Assembly (NCBI GenBank): GCA_949130485.1
Contig: OX422198.1
Location: forward strand, 3,884,262 to 3,948,261
DNA: 64,000 nucleotides
Reading direction: 5' to 3'
Source of the DNA: Agelas oroides
Taxonomy: Eukaryota > Porifera > Demospongiae > Agelasida > Agelasidae
Both the position numbers and the translations under genes were made by a program. Of the stretch, positions 22,079 to 34,669 are shown piece by piece. Numbering within the stretch: position 1 is the stretch's first letter; each line of letters opens with the position of its first letter. The notes below the pieces were generated by a model, which saw only the letters and a program-made list of their open reading frames with translations, was not told the DNA's origin and searched no databases.

Positions 22079-22349
22079 TAGTCACTTATATGTCCCGTGT
22101 AGAAGCGTTTGCGACCGGGATCAAAATTGAATCAAGCAATCAAAGCCCCTTTTGGGGGCCGATCAAGGGATCAAAAACTGCTAAAATCAATGGATCAAGA
22201 ACACACGACTGCAATATGACCTTTGACCCTTTGAAAATCAAGTGCTCAAGAGCTCCAGAAGGGAACGATCAAGCGATTAAGCACACTTTTTGCAGCCTTG
22301 ATCTCGGTCGCAAACGCAAACGCTTGAATAGGTGGCATGTAAGTGACTA
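22079..22349. mobile_element. 271-bp inverted-repeat MITE
   Basis: The left end TAGTCACTTATATG with GCGTTTGCGACCGGGATC is mirrored by the right end, whose complement is TAGTCACTTACATG with GCGTTTGCGACCGAGATC. The interior has several GATCAA repeats. Flanking duplications are unclear. Confidence 0.75.
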
Positions 22350-23102
22350 CGCCTTGGTCTTACACTGTAATCAACTCTTGGTAGTAGGTAACAGGTTAGC
22401 TCACAAGCTAGGGACGAGCCTGAGCACAGTATTCAATATTAAAATACTGACTGAACCAGTTGGGTTTTTTTTACACGAGTCCAGTAAAATTATAGCTACA
22501 TAAGTTGCACAATCTCTTTGAACACAATACAGACTACCTGATGTCTTGTCCAAGTGGTGTTTTGTTGCTGCATGCCCTCCAGCAACTCAAACTCGACTTG
22601 AGGAGCTAATGCTACAATCTAGATCTACAATAGACTCGGTGTGGCTTGCAGGGGATCCAGTTCTATGACGCTCTGCGCGCGCAATGCGCACATTACAGTT
22701 TATGACATCACCACATGGAGTTGGGTACGGTACGCGGTATAGGTACCGGGTACGGGTACCGGGTGAACCCCACGCTGCAAAAGCCATGGCGACGAGACTT
22801 CAGGTTGGTCCGTTTTCTAGCAGCAATACAGCTTTCTCTACTGCCGCACTGGCCTCGTTTGCAAGCACGGGCGAAGCTACGACGCCAGTCAATTCAGTAG
22901 CGCTTGTCAGTTAACTTCAGATCTGGGGTGGGCGCTTGCACGGGCATAGTTGGACTATTCAAGCACCTCCTCCGTTAAGAGCTCACCCCCGATTTTTCGG
23001 GCTTGAGCTGCGAGCGCCCATGGGTGCTTGCACGGGACAATACGCTATAGCAATATATGAACCTATGGAGATATGACACTCAAGGGAAATGTACAAGTAG
23101 AG

Positions 23103-23729
23103 TAAACTATCAATATTCGGACACCAGCGATAATCGGACGCTCGTACACGGAGACTAAGCCACGCAGATACTCGGTTATGCCATGGAAAGGAAGGCGGAG
23201 TACACCGTATCCAGCGACTGAAATGGAGCTCGAGCGTCAATCCCCGCTTGCGCTACGGGCGATTAGCGTAACTGTCCGAAACAATCGATAATCGGCTAAA
23301 ATAATGTATTTTTGGACGCCGCTTCCTGTTCCCTTTCTGAAGCAACTCTCGGCAAGGTTTCTGCACTGTCGGAAAGCTGCAAGACCCTGCTGCTGCAAGC
23401 CTGATATTCGTCACCATAGCTGCCTTGGGCGCTGAGGGGTGTTGACGAAAATTGAGTGGGTTGCTGCATCAATGATCGGACAGTGGATTTACGTATTTTT
23501 TCGCCGTGGACACCCCAAGCTACGTAATAGGCCAACAGTACTGGTATCATTGGAATCTACAGGTCCTTACCAACGTAACGGTGCAAGTCTCGTCGTACGA
23601 GCTCCATTTTTCAGTCGCCGGATACGGTGTACTCCGCCTTCCTTTCCACGGCATAACCGAGTATCTGCGTGGCTTAGTCTCCATGTACGAGCGTCCGATT
23701 ATCGCTGGTGTCCGATTATTGATAGTTTA
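23103..23729. mobile_element. 627-bp element with about 130-bp inverted arms
   Basis: The arms run 23,103-23,234 and 23,598-23,729 and match at nearly every base. They contain GGACACCAGCGATAATCGGA and a GGAAGGCGGAGTACACCG block. The interior (about 360 bases) has an open minus-strand frame of 84 residues with no recognisable domain. This is a typical non-autonomous DNA element. Confidence 0.85.
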
Positions 23730-24925
23730 AAATAATTATTGTCCTGTGCATAATAGCTTAGCATTTGTGGCCAAACAACTTGCCATACTTGTATATCTAC
23801 CATACATAAAACAGTTTCATAATTATGTATGATTCATTTGTTCATCATTTAAGTAAACATGCAAAAACGTGAAAAGGAGTTATATACACATGGGCGGCAC
23901 TGAAGTACACTATATACCATTTTTATCCTTGTTAGCTTCCTTCTTAGCTTTGAGAGTGCCTCCATTCGGCAGATCAGAGGTGGTTCCCACCGAGGAGGAC
24001 TATTAAAAAAACATTGACAAGCATTAGCAATGCATACAGGCATAACACTGGATAGTAGCTGTACTTTGCTGCTAATATTACGATAATTATACTAATTGCA
24101 TATTATTAATCAACCAGCACAATAATTATATACATGCATGTTTCTCTCCAAGTACACATGCATGTCTTTGTGGTTATACTTGCCATTCGCACAGTATGCT
24201 GACTTACATGTCAGTTAAAAAGTCATTTATGCTCGGCAGTAAAAAATCTATGACAGGGGTAGTCTCATCTCCAGACCAAATTTTTCATGTGCACCCTGTG
24301 GCAACAGGATGTGGAGACCTTCACAGGGGAAACTGGCATAAAGCATATCAGCATGCTGTTGTATGAATCAGATTTCTCGGGAAAGTAAATTTACGTCATC
24401 ACAGATTTTTGTAGATTTTTGGGCACCAAGGCTTACGCTACTAGTAGCTGATAATGCAATTATCATCTGCAATTACTGATGAGCTGGCCCCAGTTTTCCT
24501 AGTGAAAGTGTCCAGATCTTATTTTTCAATGATGCCATGCAAGGTGTGCATGAAAGTTTGGTTTGGGACGAGATTATAAAAGGGGCAGCTCACTTTTTTG
24601 GTGAAGATACAAAGTATGGTCAGATCAAAACTGTCATAAACATCTACCAGTCATTCTTCCTGGCACCCTCAAGCAAGCTTTATGCCAAAGCTGTAGCTAG
24701 CAGTCAGTCTTTCTGAAGACAGAATCTGATTCCAAAAATCAGAAACTTTGTCACCTCCATCTACCACTATATGTTGTATGCAAGCACTATTACTATTGTA
24801 GCTACTAGGTGGTAACACAGTACTGTGGTATGCGCACATGTTTTTCGTGTCTATTTAATCAGCAAACTATCTCCAATCAGCTCTATGTGCTTTGGATTCA
24901 TTCCAAATTCTGGAAATGAAAAACT
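23730..24925. other. GPCR 3' flank, no gene recognised
   Basis: This region lies downstream of the GPCR stop codon. An ATTAAA hexamer on the minus strand near 24,854-24,859 could serve as its polyadenylation signal. On the plus strand, about 24,511-24,715 gives one open stretch (ESLVWDEIIKGAAHFFGED) that reads like protein but matches nothing I know. No splice sites support it. Confidence 0.4.
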
Positions 24926-27354
24926 TCAACTCACCACTTCAGACTTCTGTGATCTCAGAATAGTGCTAAGTGTTCTGTGACGTATGGCGGTGAACCATTG
25001 GCTAATTTTACTCCACACCATCTCACTTCTGATCACATGAAAGAACAAAATCAGAACTCCCTGCAATGATAATATTTGGGCAGTGACTTTGCATGCAGAA
25101 TAAACCACACACCTCTGGAAGTGTAAGTGAAAAGAATAGAGTATTGCATTTGCAGCTTTGTATAACTTATAATGAGCAACTTGGACATAGCCAGCTTCAT
25201 GTGAAACATGTATAACCATCAGCCAGGTGCATTACAAACCTGGATGGAATTGCAGATGGTGAACAGCCATGCAAACACAGTGGTATTGGTATCAATGGCC
25301 AGGACCCCAAACACCCAGGTCAGCCCCAGCAAGGGAAGGAGAATGACAGTGGCCTTCAAAGTGGACCTGATAATAGGATAAGTAAAATGTATGCTGGCAC
25401 ATAACAACTTTCATTTGGTACAGTGATGTGACTTACTTTGTAAAAGTGTCAATCTGTTGGAACTGAATGCAATACTCATTGAGGTTTCCCAAGAACATTT
25501 AAGGGTAAATGTAAAACAGAATGTGGTTTGGAACCATGCATGTAGGGCTACTCTGTGCAAAGCAAAATCCATTGAATTTAATAGTTTAATCTTAATTTGA
25601 CACAAAACTAATAATGTACGTAGCTACAGCTCCTTACTTGGCTAGTATCAAGATCTTAGCTGTCGTCTTTGACTGCTTGGTACTCAAGAGAAACTGTTGG
25701 CTCTTCCAGAGTATTCGCACAGCACAACACAGAAATATCACATTCACCTGAAAAAGTGCAAAACATAGTTATGAGATTGTCATAATCAAGTTGTTATTTT
25801 TAATGCACAATTTTGCCATCACCATGGTAACAGGTTTTTCTTTCCTCATTATTGAGACCCATGGAGGATCTAGGAGTTCGTTAATGATCATGATGACAAG
25901 GACAATAGCTATTAAGTATGTTATGGATCTTTTTCACACACATATACTATACTCTTCTTGGCCTTGCCACTTTATAGTATATGCAAAAAGATCTATATAG
26001 TTACAGAGAAACAATAATAGCATGCATATGGTATGGTTTGCTGCATAATTTTCAATATTCAACTACAGCAGCTTTAGCTCAACAAATGTTGTGTTGATTT
26101 ACTTTAGATATCTATAGGGTGGTATATGTACCACTATTCCCAGTATTATTTACCAGTATTATCACCAGTGCAGGTGCCACAAAGGCAGCGATTGTTCCCT
26201 TCTCAACTGATATCCAACAGCTGCAGAAAATGGCAGGGACACAAAAGTTACTAGGTTACATATACAACGTAAACATTAATTTTGTAGACAACTTGAATAT
26301 TATTGTATATTTTGTGAAATCCAAAGAGTCTACCATCTTAATTAATGATACAATGCCATGTCAACTATGACTATGACAACCATTATCCACTCTTGTTCTG
26401 CCTCCCATTCCACTATACCCAGATTGGGTCAATATTCTCCCAATTCTTACTAAATGAGGCTGTCAGTTTCATTATTCTTGACTCCATAGTGCTCATGTCT
26501 TGATGCTACTGCAGTCACCACGATAGGGAGGGGAGTAACTGCACAAAGATAAAAAATTTATAAAATCAGGCCATCTGTCTGTATGTAAATTTGTCTGGGC
26601 TAATTAATAGAGCTGTAGTTTTCAGTTGCTCATGTAGTTATTTCATGCTGGCCATACTATTGTACATAGCTATCGTAATTGGCACGACTTTACATTGACA
26701 TCTAGAAAACAGTTCTGGTTTACATACTACCTACAACTCACCCCATCCCAGGATAAGGAAGAACCACCATTTCTTGGAGAGCTTGCTGAAAACAGCCATC
26801 AACATGAGGTATAGCATGACACCCTCACACAGCATCCAGCAGAAGGCAGCTAGAAACAGGTAGTGCAGCAGGGCTGCCACAAATGCACAGCCAACCTGAT
26901 GATTGCATATATAATATATATAATAAAATCCTATGCATTCGCTTCAGCTGTGTAGACCATCTGTAGTTTGGATATACTTACGGGGCTTTCAGTAGCCGTC
27001 TCAATCCCGGAAACGAATGTGAGATAGCCCAATAGTAAAGAGATGGCTAGATTCAGGTGAACAAACATGTGGACAGCATGGAATAACTTCTTCCTGTAAA
27101 AAAAGAAAGATACTTTCATGGCATTTTTATAGTGGGATCAGGAAACTGAGGTTGCACCAATGAAGTCTAGTAGAAAATCATTGCAAACACTGAACCATTA
27201 TAAACTGTGTGTATAATACTGTGCCTTGTTCCACTAAAATATCTTACCCTTGCAGTAGAAAGAACACGATAGAGATGATAAGACAGACTATAGAAATGGC
27301 ACATCCAATGTATGATATAATTTGTAAGGCCTTGTGTTCCACTTCAGATATGTC
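24926..27354 (-). other. GPCR seven-helix domain
   Basis: The helices are recognisable in order. TM1 is ALQIISYIGCAISIVCLI. TM2 starts KLFHAVHMFVHLNLAISLLL. TM3 holds the family hallmark pattern HYLFLAAFCWMLCEGVMLY. TM4 is WWFFLILGWG followed by VTPLPIVVTAVAS. A loop with the family YCWIS motif leads into TM5. TM6 is STLKATVILLPLLGLTWVFG. TM7 starts FAWLFTICNSIQ and continues GVLILFFHVIRSEM. The CW pair in loop 2, the TM3 cysteine and the LLGLTWVFG motif are those expected of adhesion GPCRs, so the fold looks whole. Confidence 0.9.
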
Positions 27355-30300
27355 CTGTAAAAACATCAGCAGCAAGAATGATGGTATCACAACAAACACA
27401 TGTATACTATTGTGATGACACCCACTACATACTGACAGACCTGCAGTCCTCCTGCTACATCCACTAGCACTGCAAAGCTGGTGAGATGGGTGCTCAGACA
27501 CTGTACTGACGTGACATTACCCTCTGTCTTGATGCCACCGGTTATTATCCCATCTGTCTCCCAGTTCCCATATCCAACACTGTACCAGAAAAATTACTTC
27601 AAACATTGAGTTTCTACACATTTATTATAACTTACGGGTCAGAGAAGTTCCAGTAAGCACACGTCAAATTGTGTATGCCACTCACCTACAGAATGCAGTA
27701 AACATTCAACTGGCCGAACAGATCAAGTCTCTTTTATCTTAGTTCAGTATGCAATATCAGTAGCAACATACTGAGGGAAATTCAAAATGTATGGAGATGG
27801 GGTTTTGCAGTAGAACATCAGAAGATACAACACTTCTTGCCCGATGGTCACCCACTTGGGATGAGATCACGACAGAGGCAGGCTTGTCAGTGCTGTAGAG
27901 AGAGCAATTATTATTGCAGATCCATTTCTGGAAGACAGTCTGATTAATACATGCCTAAAGTGTCACTTACACATCTCCATCTACAGTTCTGAGTAGACAC
28001 ACATTTCGGAACAGAATGTGCACAATTGGGATAGTTCCTACAAAAGCAGCACAATTTCAAGAAGATGAGTTTCTACAATATGCATTATATAAGCTAACTT
28101 CTGAACAATGCTGAATGATGGCATTTCAAGGAGAAGCATGGCAAAGCAGGAGTGCACTCTATGGATTCGAATACATAAGCCTTATTGGTAGCTACTTATT
28201 AGGGCGCATGATCATCTGTTTCTCCATGTTTACGTATATAGCATATGCACGGAACATCTTGACAATTACCATTAAATCCAATCCTTGATGAGTTTTCTAG
28301 CAGGAACTGTCCTGGGATACTGATTCGTGCAGGTCTGACTTGATGGTGAGTGTAGTTGACTAAATCTTCTTCCTCTGGGAATGATATCTCAGAGGTATTC
28401 ACACTGGCAGCTCCAATTCGATTTGAGTTGATAACTAATAAAGCAAATGTATAAATGAAGTGTCTATGGCTTCAGATTGCAACTTGCACAATATACACTT
28501 TGTACCTATATTCTTTCTTGACAACACTTGAGATGAGTTGGTGTCATTCAGTGATCTAGCAAGATGGTGTCCATAACGTTCTGCATTGTCCAACAGAACC
28601 TGGCTACCTGGAGATACCTGCAGAATAATGGGTGTAGTCAGTACTAATTTAGTACTGCTGCACTTCATAGGCCTGATATTTGTATCTCATTAATATTGGT
28701 GTTACTTAGAAAATGAGTCATTAATAGTCATGTTCCTCCCTGGAAAGTGGTCTTACACATGCATTGGTGCTGGCCAGTGCCTGATTAAGGAATAACCACT
28801 CCTATTTCTTATACACAGCTCTGTCTGTTAATGCATTTCAGAAAGCACAACTGCATATCCAACCATAATATGAACTCTCAACCTACCTCTTGTAGAGCCA
28901 TCCACGCATCAACATGTTTTTCTTCCAGTACATTATTGAATATGTCAGTTATGACCTAAAAGAGCAAAACCTGAGCTCAAAACTGATGAAGTGCATCATG
29001 AACCTAAACTCTAAACAACAAACATAGACTACAGTCTAGTACATCATTTGAAGGTGCACTGGTGTTTGATGAGCTGTTTTCCAGTGCCGTGATGACAGTG
29101 GTCAGGATGTTGTTTGTTGTGTTCAGGTCAGCGGGCAGAAGAGATCTCTCATTCTCTGTTTGTGTAGCAGCCGCCAACCAAGCAGTAAGTGTACCACTCT
29201 CTGCCAAGATCTGTTCTGTGGTTGTGTTGGCAGAAAAGAACTCTTCTACCTAAAGTAAGTAAAGAAGATTGCAACTCATCAGTGCCACAACAAAGAAGGT
29301 ATGTGTATATGGTTATTAGGGAGGTAATTATATTGTCTAAGTGGAGAAATCTAACTGCTAGAGCTAGTCAATGATTGCTGAGATAAGACCCTTGTAGCCA
29401 TGTTGACATGCATGCAAGGTTGAATATTTTACAATGCATCCCTGCAATATGTTCCCTATAAAATGACAAGGATCAAGCTGCATGTTGCTAACATGCTTAT
29501 AAAGCGTACAGAATTATGTATGACATGCAGTGAGCAGTCACCTGCAATCGAAGTTTATAAAATTGTTGAGATTCACACTCCAAAATATTTGGTTCTGCCC
29601 AAATACCGTTCATTGTACAGAGTCGAGTTGCAATGCCTGCAATAGAAGACATTTTTATATTACTCTTCAAATGCATGAGAAACTTGGTTACTACCACAGT
29701 TGTTTTTGTTAGCTAGCTACTTGCTTTTCTACCTAGTAACTACAGTAAGCTGTGATATCGCACCCACACTTCTATTACCTCTGCTTTCCGCTACTCCTCC
29801 TGGGCATGGCTGTTCGTCAGTTTCATTTCGAGCTGTGTTAGTCCAGGTGATATTCCATCGTGAATCAGGACCAGAGGGACAGCCATCAAATGCTACAGAA
29901 TGGAATGGTTGTGCAATGTGGCTGCCTCACTGACTCCTACACACACAAACACACACATGGACACACATTGTAAGGGTTCCACACTAACAGATGGTATCTT
30001 TTTATGCCTTGTAGCTACATCCATTCAATACACCTATATTTACCAAGTGCACCTAGCTATAGTAGGATCTGTACATGTTTACATGTTCATGTAGCAAAAC
30101 AAAATCAGCAGCATCAATGGTTTCTTGAGAGATAAGCAGGGCCATAGTCTAATAGCACAGCTGGCTAGCAACATGCAACATAGCAAGGATAAGGAGGAGT
30201 GGCCTGACAGTGGACTCCAGTGGGACACGAAACCAGAATAAATACTTGCTGCCTGTGAGGTGTATATAGCCATCATGGACAACTCGTTGAGATCTCCCTG

Positions 30301-30970
30301 AAAGATAGCTTTCAAACCAGGAATATAACAGATCATGGACTCCACTTTGGGAACTTCCCTAATGACAAGCAGCTCTAACAAGTCAACACTATGTATTACC
30401 ATACATGTACATGTATAATTACACCAACATCATGTGGCTATACATACTGTATTTCTGGTGCTCAGGTTCATAAGAGTGCAAGATCCCTGCCCACCAACTC
30501 TCAACTTTCCAAACATACAAAACACATTGCAAGTGGAAAGCACAAAAACCCGTGGGAAGACAGTAAATGCCATAGTACAAGCTCATGCAGTGTACTCAGT
30601 AGCATAATTTGTGTAAATTCTATATTCAGCATGCAACCACAGTGTTTGCCAACTGCACCAATGGCTTTACCACTATATTCTGGCTTTGTAGCTACAAGCT
30701 TGGATGAACAAATTACAATTGATTTTATTCGGCAGTTCCCTTCCACTTGGGATGCAGCTATTGCTTAAAATTAATGGAAAAGAGTGTTGAATGACCAAGG
30801 CAGCCACTTATAACAGTAGAGCTATCATGAATTCATGCAGTGGGGTCAGGGAGGCTGTTCTGAAAGAATGTAGAATATGCACCCATAATTTAATATTTCC
30901 TACCATGTGTTATTGTCATCAGCGATATCAGGGCAACTGCTGCCACCACTAGTAGCAATAACCCCTTCAT
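24926..30970 (-). CDS. Adhesion G protein-coupled receptor, complete gene, 19 exons
   Basis: A 701-residue class B2 receptor is assembled from GT/AG exons that keep frame throughout. Exons: 30904-30970, 29779-29892, 29542-29636, 29043-29249, 28887-28955, 28506-28617, 28270-28434, 27971-28037, 27772-27892, 27636-27685, 27441-27579, 27248-27354, 26982-27093, 26742-26895, 26451-26538, 26154-26220, 25638-25747, 25240-25366, 24926-25060. The start is an ATG opening a clear signal peptide (MKGLLLLVVAAVAL). Order: signal peptide, HRM, GAIN ending in GPS, seven helices, short tail. The protein should sit in the plasma membrane and signal through G proteins after exposure of its tethered agonist. The ligand is unknown. 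The tail after helix 7 is short (about 30 residues), and a GTGAGT donor-like sequence overlaps the stop, so a longer spliced tail is possible. Confidence 0.9.
27441..30970 (-). other. GPCR ectodomain: signal peptide, HRM, GAIN and GPS
   Basis: Exon 1 gives the signal peptide. Exons 2-3 encode a hormone-receptor motif: GCPSGPDSRWNITW, then CPGG, LCTMNGIWAEPNILEC. Exons 4-11 encode a GAIN-type region with several N-x-S/T sites, ending in a GPS: CAYWNFSDP, W, then QCLSTHLTSFAVL. Autoproteolysis is expected between L and T of HLT at about residues 388/389, which frees the tethered agonist TSFAVLV. Only two of the usual four GPS cysteines are present. The catalytic HLT is intact, so cleavage may still occur. 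Confidence 0.85.
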
Positions 30971-31235
30971 TTGTCAGGTTGGATGCACACCTACACATAG
31001 AGGCAGAGACATGCAGAAATCAAGAAATGTTATCAGAAAACATATGCTCTTTCCTTGGCTTCAAGGGGGCAAAATTGTGGGAGCTAAGCCCCCCCCCAAT
31101 TTAAAAAGTAGGGGAGCCTAAGCCCACCTCCTCCCCTGCCCGCCTATGCCTCACCCCCTATGTCTCCACCCCTGATACTGTATAGTACCAAAGTGTGTTT
31201 CAAAGCTCTAAGCTGATTGGCTGGGATAGCTATAT

Positions 31236-31754
31236 CAGGGCCGGAGCCAGCTATTTTAGACTGGTACGGCCATTGCGTGAGCTTAAGTTGAATAAGCTAG
31301 GGGGGGTTGGGGGCATGCTCCCCCAGGTAAAATTTTTAAAATTAGGCACTCTGAGATCGCTTCTGAGGCCATGTTTGGGCCAAAATGCTACTAGAATCTC
31401 CCCACCTGTAGTTTCTGTAGCTAGAGAAGCGATTGAACCGAGCTACCAGAAATGACCGCTACGCATGACACCCATGTTAGCCCCTCCCCAATTTGCGCGC
31501 TCGTCTCGCGCTCAAGTATCGCCACAGAAAATTGAGAAGCCTCAATTCTCTCGTCGATACTTTGGATGCTTGAAGACTTGAAAATGTCCGAAGAAGACCT
31601 CTTAGACGCCCCAAGCTACGGCGAACCGCTCGGAGGGGCCATTCTATAACGCACGCGTGAGTTAGAATCCAAGCGATGCCACTTTTCTCCCTCAAAAACC
31701 GGTACGGCCATGGCCGTACCGGCCGTACCAGCCGTACCATTGCCGCCGGCCCTG
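31236..31754. mobile_element. hAT-like MITE (CAGGGCCGG family), best member
   Basis: It begins CAGGGCCGGAGCCAGC and ends GCCGCCGGCCCTG, with inner inverted GGTACGGCC repeats. The flanks are AT-rich (TATAT and ATTATA) but no exact duplication is clear. The minus-strand frame at 31,477-31,740 (Arg/Leu-rich) is probably only repeat sequence. Confidence 0.65.
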
Positions 31755-33128
31755 ATTATATAGTGTTTATTAGGGTTGGGTTAGGGAGGCTGTTAAGGCA
31801 ACGGCACATATGTGCATGTAGTTGTGTATAATGTATTGACCAATACTCAGGGTTAGAGCATTGAAATATACTTCGGTATAGCTCCTGCAGAACCAAAGCA
31901 ATGTAGCCCTATAAGTCCGGAGACAAGGCACAATTGCATTCGTGATTAAAAATGCTGTACAACTAGTAGACAATAATGATTTATTTAGTACTGACTGATA
32001 TTTGTATATAGTCATGAGACCCTGAAGTATTTGTTTTAGTGTATGTGCATGTGCAGTACCCCTATCTTATTTCTCTGAGTACAAAATTGATGTACAGCCC
32101 ACAATAGGTAACAGCTGGTGGCATTTTGGCCCAAAAATGGCCTCAGAAGCAATTTCTGATCGTCTACATTTTAAAAAAAATGTTCCCAGGGGAGCATGCC
32201 GCGCCTCCACACCCCCTAGCTCTGTATGCTTACATTACACACACAGCTCATCATTCAGTGAAACTATGAGTCTACCCCCCCCCCTTTATGATTGTTGTCT
32301 CTGCCTCTACGTTCGCACTCACTGACGTTTACAATTGTGTATGTAAACAAGGCTGCTTACAGATCGCGGAAAGAGGCATGAGATTGCGAGTTTGATGCCC
32401 TGTTACTTCTCTAAGATGCCTCAGTAAGGGGACATCTACAAACTATTTTTCAAAACAACAACAAAAAAAAACACGTCATTAAAGGTGGGGGGGAGCGTAG
32501 AACGCAAGGCGGAGAGATGCTTCCAACGCTAGCGGTAGGCTGGCGATCTTCAGCGATGATCGAGGACTGAGCGGGGCGCTTCCGTGAAGTAGCTGGCGTG
32601 TCCATCGTCGCTGCGGAAAGTCCGCGTTCGCGGCAGACACCTTTAACTGTAGACAGCCGAGTGGCTTCAGTCTCAGTATTTCGACTTAGGGACGAGTCAT
32701 CTTCTGTACGAGCAGTACAGCTAAGGCCTATATAGTTATGGGGACCCGGGGTCCCCAAAATTGGGGGTCCCCATATTCACATGACACCGGGACTACACAG
32801 GCGGATCCAGAGATTGAAGAAGGGGTGGGGGAGGCATAAGTCTTACATAAAGAGTAGCTGCGTCGGAGTAGCTACGTGCACTAAGCTCGCGGTAAACCTC
32901 CGCGGTTTGCGCTTGCTCAGTCCCGAAGGTTGGGGGGGGGGGGGGGGGGGTGCATACCCCCACCTCTGGATCCGTCTGAGTCATATACACCGCCCAGCTT
33001 CACTGAGCCGACAGTGGTGACTACGAGTCGTAGAATATGAAAAAGCTTAGCGTTATTGCTAAATGACTGTCGTCTGTCTCGTACACTAGCCACGGCTACT
33101 ATTCGAGGACGTTTCGCTCAGAGCTTCC
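31755..33128. other. Intergenic foldback-rich stretch
   Basis: It holds a partial CAGGGCCGG-family block (32,105-32,205), a small palindrome GGGGACC with GGTCCCC at 32,737-32,775, and an element whose ends CGGATCCAGAG and CTCTGGATCCG lie at about 32,802 and 32,963, with a 20-base G run. No gene is supported. Confidence 0.55.
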
Positions 33129-34649
33129 TAGCCTCGTTCCCAGGTGCGGAGCAGGGGGAGGAGAAAGAGCGCCGGGTATACACTGTTTGCGCATGCGCTT
33201 AATCGCCACGGAATTCCGTAGCGACCGTGTTCCGTACGTGTACTGGTGACGTCATAAACTCGCCACGGAATTCCGTAGCGACCGTGTTTGTACGTGTACG
33301 TACGTGTACTGGTGACGTCATAAACTCGCCGCGTTGATGTGCTAGTTGGTGTTCTGTTCGTCATATCGTGCTGTTCTAGGCCTTCTGGTAGCTAGGCACC
33401 TCGAGATAAAGCTCAAGAACAGGTTGCCTCCAATGAGTGCGTTTACCGCGAAAACATACCTTTATGCGGTTATCCACTATTTCCGGTAAGTCGATTCCTA
33501 CCACTGCCTACCAGACATTTCTCTTTGTATCCGACAGTATAAAACTAGGCAGAGCATGTAGCAGCGATGTTTATAGCGTCACAAGAATAAAAGCCGAGGT
33601 ATATTTTTTATGACGGTTTTTGCTATTCACGTGAACCGTTGATCGTCATATTAGTACACGCCCCTAATCTACCACGCGGCCATAGATAATACATTCCATA
33701 GGTGGATATCAAACACGTCCGCATACTAAAATTTTTACGGAAACACTCCTTGCCACGGATGAAACGGAGAGTATACGGACGTCCGTGTCATTTTACCTCA
33801 GTTGAGCGGTTTGGCAGCAGCTGGAACGGGGAATAGAATGGACAAGGTACATACTCTACAGCTAGAAGGTTACAGGAAGTTTAATTTCATGCTGCTTCGC
33901 GCTCATGCTGCTCCATGTGGAGAATGCAGCTACCATGTAGACGCGACACGGTACCGTCATACGCGAATCATGCGAGATTTCACACCGTTTTTTAACTGGT
34001 AAACGACACTTTCAATGGAACACTTATATTTTCTCCCAGTGTACGTTCTAGTACAGTACACAGTTGTAACAATTACTTGGTCTATAGACAACTACGTCCG
34101 GAGATAATCTCACACAAAGTATCCTGAAATTTCAATCTTGCCTGATTCTGGGGAAAACAAAAAGTGTCACACCATTATCAGTATTTTCTCCCAGTAGACC
34201 GACCTACATTACATTTGTATCAAGCCAACATCTGGTTCGAAGCAAAACATCTCCAGAGATAATCTCACACAAAGATTGTAGTACAGTGCTCCACGGATGC
34301 GAGGGTGAATACGTTGAGTTACAAGCGAAGTGTAGACTTCCTGTAACCTTGAATCTGTAGAGTATGTACTTAGTAATCCTCTGAAATAGTATGAGCGAGC
34401 TATCACCGCGTTCGCGTGTCCCAAGACTGAAAGAGTGTCGCGCGTACACGACAATTTTGGCCGCCCAGACCGTGGCAGGGACTGTATCATTAAATCTCCG
34501 TAAACTACCCGTAAACGCATGCCGTTTCACATCCACCTATGGTATATATTATCTATGACGCGGCCTTTCCTATAATTACGCGCATGCGCAAACAGAGTGT
34601 ACCAGGCGCTCTTTCTCCTCCCCCTCCTCCGCGCCTGGGAACGAGGGTA
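33129..34649. mobile_element. 1.5-kb element with TAGCCTCGTTCCCAGG ends (Mutator-like family)
   Basis: The terminal inverted repeats are about 75 bases and include GGAGGAGAAAGAGCGCC and TTTGCGCATGCGC. The termini match the 77-bp MITE at 843-919. The flanks AGAGCTTCC and AGAGCTATT agree at six of nine positions, which fits a decayed 9-bp duplication. Inside are a direct repeat (33,207-33,330, with two perfect TGACGTCA sites at 33,247 and 33,313) and a second inverted pair (33,848-33,880 and 34,335-34,368). No transposase is recognised. Confidence 0.75.
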
Positions 34650-34669
34650 AGAGCTATTTGAGGGCGGTG

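Noticed and set aside
31477-31740. Arg/Leu-rich minus-strand protein
   Set aside because: It lies wholly inside a non-autonomous inverted-repeat element and overlaps its inverted end.
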